Positions 7,349 to 14,345 of a DNA stretch of 23,579 bases are shown here, one piece after another. The DNA lies in contig JAJTHX010000124.1 in the NCBI GenBank assembly GCA_021300125.1, positions 1-23,579 on the forward strand, given 5' to 3'. Position 1 is the stretch's first letter; every line of letters starts with the position of its first letter. The DNA is from Betaproteobacteria bacterium. GTDB taxonomy: Bacteria; Pseudomonadota; Gammaproteobacteria; Burkholderiales; SG8-41. A program made the translations under genes and the position numbers. Below the pieces are notes generated by a model. That model saw nothing but the letters and a program-made list of their open reading frames with translations. It had not been told where the DNA came from and did no database searches.

Positions 7349-8257
7349 ATGAGCGCAGTCCTGGCCGCCAAGGCCACCCCCGCAGCGTCGCAGCACATCA
7401 TCGTGACCCCGCTGAGCGGCGCCATCGGCGCCGATATCGCCGGCGTTGATCTGTCGCAGCCCCTCAGTGATGCCGAGTTCCAGGTGATCCATGACGCCTG
7501 GCTGCAGCATCTGGTGCTGCGCTTCCGCGGCCAGAAGCTCGACAAGGATCTGCTGCTCGCATTCAGCCGCCGTTTCGGCAAGCTCGACAAGGCGCCGATC
7601 AATCCCACCGGCAAGAGCTGGATCGAGGGTTACGGCGAACTGGCGGTGATGTCGAACATCAAGCAGGAGGGCAAGCCCATCGGCAGCCTCGGCGACGGCG
7701 AAGCGGTATGGCACACCGACATGTCGTACCAGGACGTCACGCCTTCAGCGGCGCTGCTCTACGGCGTCGAGGTGGTGCAGAAGGAGGGCGGCGAAACCGG
7801 ATTCTGCAGCATGTACCGCTGCTACGAGCAAATGCCCGATGACCTCAAGCAGGCGATTGCGGGCAAGCAGATCAAGCACGACGCGAGCTACAACTCCGCC
7901 GGGCAGCTGCGCAAGGGATTCAAGGAAGTCACCGATCCGCGCGAGGCGCCGGGCGCGGTGCACCCGATCGTGATCAAGCACCCGGTGACTGGGCGCAAGG
8001 CGCTGTTCCTCGGCCGCCGCCCGCACGCCTGTGTGATGGGCCTGCCGCTGGACGAGAGCGAAGCGCTGCTCGACCGGTTGTGGTCCTATGCGATGGACTT
8101 CGCCAATCGCGAGCACTGGTTCCAAAAATGGAATGTCGGCGACTTGCTGCTGTGGGACAACCGCTGCACCATGCACATGCGCACCGCCTTTGATCCCGCC
8201 GAGCGCCGCTACCTGCTGCGCACCACCATCATCGACGGCAAGCCTCAGGCGGCCTGA
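7349..8257 (+). CDS. TauD/TfdA family Fe(II)/2-oxoglutarate dioxygenase 1
   Basis: A 302-residue cytoplasmic non-haem iron dioxygenase. Such enzymes couple oxidation of a substrate (taurine, aryloxyalkanoates, other acids) to decarboxylation of 2-oxoglutarate to succinate. The facial triad is His122-x-Asp124 (WHTDMSY) and His276 (NRCTMHMR); Arg291 (RRYLLRTTI) is placed to bind 2-oxoglutarate. The length is normal. ATG 7349 has AAGGAG at 7337-7342, 6 bases upstream; the frame is open to 7292 without a better start. It shares blocks such as HDASxNSAG, HPVTGRKALFLGRR and LLWDNRC with the dioxygenase at 15.3 kb, so the two are paralogues. A clear terminator follows. The substrate is unknown. Confidence 0.9.
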   Translation: MSAVLAAKATPAASQHIIVTPLSGAIGADIAGVDLSQPLSDAEFQVIHDAWLQHLVLRFRGQKLDKDLLLAFSRRFGKLDKAPINPTGKSWIEGYGELAVMSNIKQEGKPIGSLGDGEAVWHTDMSYQDVTPSAALLYGVEVVQKEGGETGFCSMYRCYEQMPDDLKQAIAGKQIKHDASYNSAGQLRKGFKEVTDPREAPGAVHPIVIKHPVTGRKALFLGRRPHACVMGLPLDESEALLDRLWSYAMDFANREHWFQKWNVGDLLLWDNRCTMHMRTAFDPAERRYLLRTTIIDGKPQAA

Positions 8258-8281
8258 ACTCGGCGCCTCAGTTGCGGCACC

Positions 8282-8309
8282 AAAAAGCCCCGCTCTGGCG
8301 GGGCTTTTT
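8282..8309. terminator. bidirectional rho-independent terminator
   Basis: GCCCCGC (8287-8293), loop TCTG, GCGGGGC (8298-8304), with A5 on the left (8282-8286) and T5 on the right (8305-8309). It sits between the convergent dioxygenase and the dehydrogenase and can serve both strands. Confidence 0.9.
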
Positions 8310-8328
8310 CATGGCGCCAAGCCTGCGC

Positions 8329-9384
8329 TCAGAGCGCATCGACCAGCTGCCTGGCGAAGGCCTGGGTGCCGAGCTTGCCGCCAAGGTCGGCGGTGCGTAT
8401 CGCCGGCGAGTGCAGCGCGGCATCGATTGCCGTATCGATTGCCTTCGCCGCCTCGGCGTAAGCCGGCAGCTTGTGGCGCTGCGCCAGCCAGTCGAGCAGC
8501 ATGGTCGAGGACAGCAGCAACGAGGTCGGGTTGGCCTTGTCCTGGTCCTGGATGTCGGGTGCCGAGCCGTGCTGGGCCTGGGCACAGCAGGCGTTGTCGC
8601 CGGCCATGGTCGAGCCGGCGAGGCCGAGGCTGCCGGAAATTTCCGAGGCTTCGTCGGAGAGGATGTCGCCGAACATGTTGCCGGTGACGATGCAGTCGAA
8701 TTGCGTCGGGTTGCGCACCAGCAGTGCCGCCATCGCATCCACAATTTTTTCATCGAGCTCGACGTCCGGATACTGCTGGGCCACAGCGCGCACTTCGCGC
8801 AGGAACAGGCCGTCGGACATGTGCAGCACGTTCGCCTTGTGTACCGCGGTGACTTTTTTGCGCCGCTTGCGCGCCCACTCGAAGGCGACTTCCGAAATGC
8901 GGCGGCATTGCCTGGCGGTGACCTTGCGGATGGCGATGGCGATGTCCTCGGTGGGCATGAATTCGCCGCGGCCCATGAACATGTTGCGGTCACCGTAGAA
9001 GCCCTCAGTGCATTCGCGGAAGATCACCAGGTCCACCGGCTTGCCGGTGAGGCCCACGCCCAAGCGCGATTTCGCAGGGCGGATGTTGGCGAAAAGATCG
9101 AGCTGCACCCGCAGCCAGCCTGAAGGGTTGATGCCGCCCTGTTCCTTGGCCGGATAGTCGAGGTGGGACACCGGTCCGAGAATGATGCCCGGTGCCTTGC
9201 GCGCGGCTTCCTGCACTTCGACTGGCAGCGTGCTGCCCTGGGACTTCAGCGTCTTCAGGCCGATGTCGCGGATGTTCCATTCCAGTCCGAGCTTGAAGCG
9301 GGCATTCGCGCGGTCGAGTACGGCGAGGGTGGCGCGGGTGATTTCGGGTCCGATACCGTCGCCGGGCAGTACGAGGATTTTCAT
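8329..9384 (-). CDS. isocitrate/isopropylmalate dehydrogenase family protein
   Basis: A 351-residue NAD-linked beta-decarboxylating dehydrogenase of a (2R)-hydroxyacid. Catalytic residues align with LeuB: Arg92, Arg102, Arg123, Tyr130, Lys183, and the metal-binding Asp216, Asp240 and Asp244 (GNMFGDILSDEASEISGSLG). The cofactor loop is HGSAPDIQDQDKANPTS. The substrate-recognition stretch before Arg92 reads INPSGWLR, unlike the E..LL..LR of isopropylmalate dehydrogenase, so leucine synthesis is unlikely. A malate/tartrate-type or homoisocitrate-like substrate is more plausible. It is the last gene of a minus-strand operon after Bug receptor 1 and a GntR regulator, with a 36-base AT-rich gap upstream. 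There is no leuC/leuD nearby. The start at 9384 begins the conserved MKILVLPGDGIGPE. Confidence 0.88.
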   Translation of the reverse strand: MKILVLPGDGIGPEITRATLAVLDRANARFKLGLEWNIRDIGLKTLKSQGSTLPVEVQEAARKAPGIILGPVSHLDYPAKEQGGINPSGWLRVQLDLFANIRPAKSRLGVGLTGKPVDLVIFRECTEGFYGDRNMFMGRGEFMPTEDIAIAIRKVTARQCRRISEVAFEWARKRRKKVTAVHKANVLHMSDGLFLREVRAVAQQYPDVELDEKIVDAMAALLVRNPTQFDCIVTGNMFGDILSDEASEISGSLGLAGSTMAGDNACCAQAQHGSAPDIQDQDKANPTSLLLSSTMLLDWLAQRHKLPAYAEAAKAIDTAIDAALHSPAIRTADLGGKLGTQAFARQLVDAL

Positions 9385-9420
9385 GGCGGTCCCATAAAAA
9401 ATATAAACAAAAACAATGGC

Positions 9421-10350
9421 TTATAACTGAGCGGTTACCGTGTTCAGGGCGTCGTTGCCGCTGCGGCCGCCGCCGGTCTTCTGCTCGCGCACCACATCGA
9501 GGTGCTTGCGCATGAATTCGGCGGCTTCCCTGCGCGAGCCCTGCTCGAGCAGATCGAGCAGATGCAGGTGTTCGCGGCACTGGCCGGTGATGCGTTCGCG
9601 GTCGTAATGGGCGCGGTATTCGAGCAGCCGCCGCATGGCGTTGACGCGCTGGATGGCGTCGATCATGAAGCGGTTGTTGGAAAAGCCGATCACCGTGTTG
9701 TGAAAGTCCGATCCCAGTTCGAACAGGCGCGCCCGCGACAGGCGATGCACGCCGCCGTCGAGCAGCATCTGCTGGTCGCGGCGGATGCGTTTGACCTCGC
9801 TGTCGACCAGGCGGAAGCCCGGTTCGAGCAGGGCCGCCGGCTCGAACATCATGCGGAAGCGGTAGCTCTGGGCATGGGCTTCGACGCTGTCGGGCAGTGC
9901 CGCGAACATCCAGCCATGGCCCGGCTTGCGCTCGACCCAGCCTTCCTTTTCCATCCGGTGCAGCACGCGCTGCAACTCGCGCCGCGGCATGGCGTAGCGG
10001 CGCATCAGCGCGGTTTCGGTGACGTGGTCCTCGATCCTGCCGGCGAGGCGGTCATCGGCAATGCGCAGATAGCGCTCTTCGGACAGCCCAGTGCCCTCGG
10101 CAAGCGCGGGCCGCACGCTGGCCGCGGGAATCTTGCGCAGGAAGTAGCCGCGGTTGGGTTCCTGCACCACTACGCCCATGTCGGCCAGCACCGCCAGCGC
10201 GCGGCGCACCGGCGTGCGCGAGACCTTGAGCGCATCGGCGAACTGCTGCTCGGCGAGGTGGGCGCCAACCGTGAGCCCGCTGCGGCGCAGGTATTCGGCC
10301 ATGCGCAGCGCGAGCTGCTGGGCGAGTTCGGAGGCGTCGCTGCGACCCAT
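9421..10350 (-). CDS. GntR family regulator with two winged-helix regions and FCD
   Basis: A 309-residue regulator, longer than the usual 220-250. Residues 9-73 form a GntR winged helix (LTVGAHLAEQQFADALKVSR, then TPVRRALAVLADMGVV). Residues 94-149 form a second winged-helix-like unit (ETALMRRYAMPRRELQRVLH, then RMEKEGWVERKPGHGWMF). The C-terminal half (155-290) is an FCD ligand domain with likely metal ligands His217, His261 and His283. It lies 15 bases downstream of Bug receptor 1 and 36 bases upstream of the dehydrogenase, so all three are probably one operon under its own control. The likely inducer is the acid captured by the Bug protein or its product (inference). Confidence 0.88.
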   Translation of the reverse strand: MGRSDASELAQQLALRMAEYLRRSGLTVGAHLAEQQFADALKVSRTPVRRALAVLADMGVVVQEPNRGYFLRKIPAASVRPALAEGTGLSEERYLRIADDRLAGRIEDHVTETALMRRYAMPRRELQRVLHRMEKEGWVERKPGHGWMFAALPDSVEAHAQSYRFRMMFEPAALLEPGFRLVDSEVKRIRRDQQMLLDGGVHRLSRARLFELGSDFHNTVIGFSNNRFMIDAIQRVNAMRRLLEYRAHYDRERITGQCREHLHLLDLLEQGSRREAAEFMRKHLDVVREQKTGGGRSGNDALNTVTAQL

Positions 10351-10365
10351 GCGAAGGTGTCCCGT

Positions 10366-11331
10366 TTATTCCGGCTTGATGTTCTGCGACTTGATCACGG
10401 CACTCCAGCGCGCGATCTCGGCGCGGATATGCCTGTCCAGTTCTTCCGGCGTGGTTCCGCGCGGCACGAAGCCCATGCCGGCGAAGCGTTCCTTGCTGTC
10501 GGCCGACTGCACCACCTGGTTGATCGCGCGGTTGAGGCGTTCCACCACCGGACGCGGCAGGTTGGCGGGGCCGACGATGCCGAACCAGTTGACCACCTCG
10601 AAATCGGTGATGCCGCTTTCCGCGATGGCCGGTACACCGGGCAGCAGCGGCGTGCGCTCCGCCGCGGCGACGCCGATGACGCGGATGCGCTGGCTGCCGA
10701 TCATGGACTGGATCGAACCCAGCGCCGCGAAGATCGCCGAGACCTGGCCGCCGACCAGCTCGGTCAGGGCGATGTTGGCGCCTTTGTACGGGATATGCAC
10801 GATGTCGGTTTTCGTTTTGGCCTTGAAAAACTCCATTGCAAGATGGGTGATTGCGCCGGTGCCGGAGGAACCGTAGTTGATTTGACCGGGGCGCGCGCGG
10901 GCCATCGCGATGAATTCCTTGACGCTTTTCACCGGCAGCGACGGATGCACCACCAGCACCTGCGGCGACACCGCCATCAGCGTGATCATCGAAAAATCGC
11001 GGATCGGATCGTACGGGGTTTTCGGCTGCAGTACCGGATTGATCGCGTTGGGCCCGGGGTTGGCGAGGAGCAGGGTGTAGCCGTCCGGCGTGGCCTTTGC
11101 CACCAGGTCGGCGCCGATCGCGCCGCCGGCGCCGCCGCGGTTGTCGACCAGCACCTGCTGTCCGAGCGGCTCGGCCAGGCGCTGCGCCACCACGCGCGCG
11201 ATCACGTCGTTGGCGCCGCCTGGTGCGAAGGGCACCACGATGCGCACCGGCTTGGCGGGAAAGCTTTGCGCGGCCGCCGTCGTGGCGGCCAGCGCGGCAC
11301 AGGCGGCGAGAGACAGCAGCAGGCGGTTCAC
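10366..11331 (-). CDS. Bug family TTT substrate-binding receptor 1
   Basis: A 321-residue periplasmic receptor of the tripartite tricarboxylate transporter (Bug) family. The signal peptide is about residues 1-21, with cleavage after TAAA before QS. Family motifs are PVRIVVPFAPGGANDVIAR, VDNRGGAGGAIGADLVAKA, PDGYTLLLAN, INYGSSGTGAITHLA and IVHIPYKGA. Bug proteins bind carboxylates such as citrate, tartrate, aromatic or amino acids and hand them to TctA/TctB membrane proteins, none of which is in this window. The start is GTG 11331, supported by a GGAG 8 bases upstream and by the Lys/Arg-poor but hydrophobic signal sequence. It is first in a minus-strand operon with GntR and the dehydrogenase. 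Confidence 0.92.
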   Translation of the reverse strand: MNRLLLSLAACAALAATTAAAQSFPAKPVRIVVPFAPGGANDVIARVVAQRLAEPLGQQVLVDNRGGAGGAIGADLVAKATPDGYTLLLANPGPNAINPVLQPKTPYDPIRDFSMITLMAVSPQVLVVHPSLPVKSVKEFIAMARARPGQINYGSSGTGAITHLAMEFFKAKTKTDIVHIPYKGANIALTELVGGQVSAIFAALGSIQSMIGSQRIRVIGVAAAERTPLLPGVPAIAESGITDFEVVNWFGIVGPANLPRPVVERLNRAINQVVQSADSKERFAGMGFVPRGTTPEELDRHIRAEIARWSAVIKSQNIKPE

Positions 11332-11370
11332 GATGGGTTCTCCTCGGGCGGGTTCTGGTTATATTGCATT

Positions 11371-11391
11371 TTGTGCATTCAAGATACACAA
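11371..11391. promoter_or_regulatory. inverted repeat in the divergent region, possible operator
   Basis: TTGTGCAT (11371-11378) and ATACACAA (11384-11391) form an imperfect inverted repeat with a 5-base spacer. It is located between the divergent Bug receptor 1 operon and the first dehalogenase-like gene. Possible -10-like sequences overlap or flank it, but no clear promoter was assigned. The two-winged-helix GntR protein is the most likely binder, by proximity only. Confidence 0.35.
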
Positions 11392-11459
11392 TGCCGGAAA
11401 ACTTGGCAATCACTTCGCGTCGCCGGCAAACCCGGCCCGCGTTCGACCGGGAGGATGGC

Positions 11460-12428
11460 ATGGCAGGTTTGCAGGTGATGGCGGCGGCGACCGCCGCCGA
11501 TTACGCGCGTGATCCCACGCGCTGGGGCAGTGCGGAAGTGGCCGCGCATTTTCCGGGCTTTGAGCATGTCGATGTGCGCACCTCGGGCGCGGTGATCCGC
11601 CTGCGCCACGGCGGCTCCGGCCCGACGCTGCTGCTGGTGCACGGCAATCCGCAGAACCACACCTGCTGGTACAAGATCGCGGCGCGGCTGGCGCAGCGTT
11701 ACCACGTGATCCTGCCCGACCTGCGCGGCTATGGCGACAGCTCGCTGCCGGAGGCGGGGGACAACCATATCAATTTCAGTTTCCGCGCGATGGCGCAGGA
11801 CCTGCTCGAGATCATGGATCAGCTCGGCTACGAGAAATTCTTTGTCGCCGGCCATGACCGCGGCGGGCGCACCGTGCACCGGATGTGCATGGACCACCCG
11901 CAGCGCATCCGTAAGGTATGCCTGATGGACATCATCCCCAACCACTATGTGTGGAACAACACGACCAAGGACTGGGTCGTCGGCACCTGGCACTGGGCTT
12001 TCATGGCGCAGCCCGAGCCGTTTCCCGAGCGGCTGATCAGCGCGGTGCCGGCGGAGTACTTCATCAAGAGCCGCATGGTGATCCGCGGCGGCACCGGCCT
12101 CGGATTCCTGACCGATGGCGCGCTCGCCGAATACATCCGTTGCTACACGCTGAAGACCATCACCGGTTCCTGCCGCGACTACCGCGCGACGGCGACCTGC
12201 GACTTCGAGATGGACACCGCCGATAAGGATAAAACGCTTCAGATGCCGCTGATGCTGCTGTGGGGCGCGCGCGGCCATTCGCCGGAACGCGCGCAGCGGT
12301 TTGTCGAGATCTGGAAACAGTACGCCTCGGACATCCGCATCACCGATCCGCTCGAAGCCGGGCATTACATGCAGGAGGAAATGCCCGAGCGCATCCATGA
12401 TCGTTTTGTCGAGTTCTTCCAGGATTGA
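11460..12428 (+). CDS. alpha/beta hydrolase, fluoroacetate-dehalogenase-like 1
   Basis: A 322-residue alpha/beta hydrolase with an Asp nucleophile. GHDRGGR gives nucleophile Asp133, Arg134 and Arg137. The acid is Asp157 (MDIIPN), His178-Trp179 (WHWAF) correspond to the halide-pocket pair, Tyr241 is in DYR, and His302 is the base (GHYM). As I recall the fluoroacetate dehalogenase of Burkholderia FA1 (Asp104, Arg105, Arg108, Asp128, His149, Trp150, Tyr212, His271), the first seven residues keep identical spacing. Hydrolysis of a 2-haloacid, such as a haloacetate, to the hydroxyacid is therefore possible, but related enzymes with other substrates exist. ATG 11460 has GGGAGG 5 bases upstream; ATG 11391 in frame lacks this. 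It has about 30 extra N-terminal residues compared with the FA1 enzyme. Confidence 0.88.
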   Translation: MAGLQVMAAATAADYARDPTRWGSAEVAAHFPGFEHVDVRTSGAVIRLRHGGSGPTLLLVHGNPQNHTCWYKIAARLAQRYHVILPDLRGYGDSSLPEAGDNHINFSFRAMAQDLLEIMDQLGYEKFFVAGHDRGGRTVHRMCMDHPQRIRKVCLMDIIPNHYVWNNTTKDWVVGTWHWAFMAQPEPFPERLISAVPAEYFIKSRMVIRGGTGLGFLTDGALAEYIRCYTLKTITGSCRDYRATATCDFEMDTADKDKTLQMPLMLLWGARGHSPERAQRFVEIWKQYASDIRITDPLEAGHYMQEEMPERIHDRFVEFFQD

Positions 12429-12444
12429 TTCATAAGTATTTGTT

Positions 12445-12460
12445 TTTATTGATCAATAAA
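12445..12460. promoter_or_regulatory. 16-base perfect palindrome between the two hydrolases
   Basis: TTTATTGATCAATAAA is a perfect palindrome in the 51-base gap between the tandem hydrolase genes, ending 8 bases before the ribosome site of the second gene. Candidate operator, or an internal promoter region; the surrounding gap is unusually AT-rich for this DNA. Confidence 0.4.
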
Positions 12461-12479
12461 TTATTCCGAAGGAGCGGCC

Positions 12480-13364
12480 GTGTTTGAAGGTTTCAAGCTG
12501 ACCCAGATCCAGACCAGTGACCCCGAGGTCAAGATCAACCTGCGTTATGGCGGCAACGGGCCGCCGATTCTGCTCATCCACGGCAATCCGCTGACCCATG
12601 TGCACTGGCATCTCGTTGCGCCGCGACTGGCGAAACAGTTCACGGTCGTCGTCACCGATCTGCGCGGTTACGGCGACAGCGGCAAGCCGCGCGGCAAGGA
12701 GGACCACAGCAACTACAGCTTCCGCCGCATGGCGCTCGACCAGGTCGAGGTGATGCAGGCGCTGGGCTTCGACAGCTTCTGCGTCGCCGGCCATGACCGC
12801 GGCGGCCGCGCGGCGATGCGTATGGCGCTGGACCATCCCGACAAGGTAAAAAAGCTCGCCACCTTCGACATCCTGCCCACCCACCACGTGCTGACCCATG
12901 CCACCTGGCAGTGGGCGCTCAACTCCTACCACTGGTTTTTCATGGCCCAGCCCTACGACATCCCGGAAAAGCTGATGGCCGGCAATGAGGATTACTACAT
13001 CCTGAAGAAGCTGACCAAGATGGGCATTGGCAAGGGCGGCTTTTCTGAGGAAACCCTGAAGGAGTACGCGCGCTGCTGCACCCCGGAGAACCTGCATGCG
13101 GTGTGCGAGGACTACCGCGCCGCAGTGACGGTGGACATGGCGATGGACACCGAGGACTTCAACGCGGGGCGCAAGGTGCAGTGCCCGGCGGCGATCTACT
13201 GGGGCGAACTCAGCCATACCAACAAGTTTTTCGACCCGTTCAAGGCCTGGCCGCAGTACGCCGCCGACATCCGCCGCATGAAACCCTTGCCCTGCGGCCA
13301 TTATCCGGCGGAGCAGGTGCCGGATCTGGTGGTGGAGGAGCTGGATTCGTTTTTCAGGGATTGA
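12480..13364 (+). CDS. alpha/beta hydrolase, fluoroacetate-dehalogenase-like 2
   Basis: A 294-residue paralogue of the preceding gene, about the length of characterised fluoroacetate dehalogenases and starting similarly (MFEGF). The nucleophile is Asp106 in GHDRGGR, with Arg107 and Arg110 for carboxylate binding. The acid is Asp130 (FDILPT), the pocket pair is His151-Trp152 (YHWFF), Tyr212 is in DYR and the base is His274 (CGHY). The Asp-to-acid (24) and Asp-to-HisTrp (45) spacings equal those of the FA1 enzyme as I recall it. The start is GTG 12480 with a perfect AAGGAG 5 bases upstream. The gene ends 9 bases from the convergent amidohydrolase with no terminator hairpin seen. Dehalogenase activity is inferred. 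Confidence 0.9.
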   Translation: MFEGFKLTQIQTSDPEVKINLRYGGNGPPILLIHGNPLTHVHWHLVAPRLAKQFTVVVTDLRGYGDSGKPRGKEDHSNYSFRRMALDQVEVMQALGFDSFCVAGHDRGGRAAMRMALDHPDKVKKLATFDILPTHHVLTHATWQWALNSYHWFFMAQPYDIPEKLMAGNEDYYILKKLTKMGIGKGGFSEETLKEYARCCTPENLHAVCEDYRAAVTVDMAMDTEDFNAGRKVQCPAAIYWGELSHTNKFFDPFKAWPQYAADIRRMKPLPCGHYPAEQVPDLVVEELDSFFRD

Positions 13365-13373
13365 GCGGCAGTT

Positions 13374-14210
13374 TCAATCGAGCTTCCAGCCCAGCCACTC
13401 GCAAAGCCCGCGGCCCATCACCCACTCGAGCTCCTCGCCTTTCAACCAGGGCAGTTCCTCGGTGTACAGCGTCACCGCCTGGCGGTAGCTGCAGGCGAGC
13501 TTGGTCATGTCGGTACCCCAGAACAGGCGGCGCGGTCCGAAGGCCTCGAAGGCCGCACGCAGCGGTGCGTGCAGGCTGGGAAAGGGGTATTCGTCCGTCG
13601 CGTAATGGGGAATGCCGCTGGCCTTGACTGCCACATTGGGATAACGGGCAAGCGCCAGCAGGTGTGGCAGCCCTGCAAAGGCCTTGTCCGCACCCTTGCT
13701 GCCCTTGGGCACGGCCATGTGGTCCATCACCAGACGCAGTCCCGGGTGACGTTCGGCGATCTTGGCGATCTTCGGCGCCATCGGCTGGCGGATCAGCACC
13801 ATCAGCGGCAGCCCGGCCTTTTCCGCTGCCGGCCACAGCCAGTCCACGCTGCCGTCATCGAGCATCGGTTCGAACAGCGGTGTGTGCAGGGTCATCCTCA
13901 GGCCGAGCATGCCCGGCTGCTGTTTCCAGCGCGCGAGCTGTTCCGGTGCGTCCGGGGCGCGTACATCGAGGCGGCCCATCACCGCAAAACGGTCCGGGTG
14001 GGCCTGCGCCGCGGCCAGCGCGAGGTCGTTGCGTTCGCCTTCCCAGGAGGGCGGCACCAGTACCGCGCGGTCAACGCCCGCCGCGGCCATTTCCTGCAGC
14101 AGGTCCTCGGCGGAGAAGGGCTGCGGCCGGTGCGGCGCATGCCTGGCCGGCCAGGGGCGCCCGGGTGTGCTGGCTGCCCAGATGTGTACCTGCGAATCGA
14201 CGATCTTCAT
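13374..14210 (-). CDS. amidohydrolase family protein (LigI/lactonase-like)
   Basis: A 278-residue TIM-barrel protein of the Amidohydro_2 group, which includes 2-pyrone-4,6-dicarboxylate lactonase and sugar-lactone lactonases. Visible landmarks are VDSQVHIW (Gln7, His9), LVMDHMAVP (His164), VAVKASG (Lys196) and LFWGTDM (Asp234). The first His of the canonical HxH pair is Gln7, a variant I associate with this subgroup; it may work with one or no metal. The likely reaction is hydrolysis of a lactone or similar ester in a catabolic path (inference). The start at 14210 has GAGGA 7 bases upstream on the minus strand. It appears monocistronic and converges on the second hydrolase. Confidence 0.85.
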   Translation of the reverse strand: MKIVDSQVHIWAASTPGRPWPARHAPHRPQPFSAEDLLQEMAAAGVDRAVLVPPSWEGERNDLALAAAQAHPDRFAVMGRLDVRAPDAPEQLARWKQQPGMLGLRMTLHTPLFEPMLDDGSVDWLWPAAEKAGLPLMVLIRQPMAPKIAKIAERHPGLRLVMDHMAVPKGSKGADKAFAGLPHLLALARYPNVAVKASGIPHYATDEYPFPSLHAPLRAAFEAFGPRRLFWGTDMTKLACSYRQAVTLYTEELPWLKGEELEWVMGRGLCEWLGWKLD

Positions 14211-14345
14211 GCCTGCATCCTCATGGCGGAAAGGTGGAACAGGCCGGACTTTAAACCGTTTCGCGCGGATACGCGCCAGCGCATTGCCGCGAAGGTGCCT
14301 GTGCTATCGTGAAAAACTTACTCGATCACAGATGTCCATCCGGCC

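Noticed and set aside
8329..9384. Annotation of the dehydrogenase as LeuB of leucine synthesis
   Set aside because: The recognition segment differs from isopropylmalate dehydrogenase and the neighbours are a Bug receptor and GntR rather than leuC/leuD.
10052..11461. A 469-codon minus-strand frame across Bug 1 and GntR
   Set aside because: It is out of frame with both genes and consists of Arg/Gly-rich shadow sequence; it does not represent a fusion.
9502..11478. A 658-codon plus-strand frame antisense to the GntR and Bug 1 genes
   Set aside because: Both minus-strand genes have full family signatures; the plus-strand frame is His/Ala/Arg-rich with no recognisable domain, a known effect of codon bias on the opposite strand.
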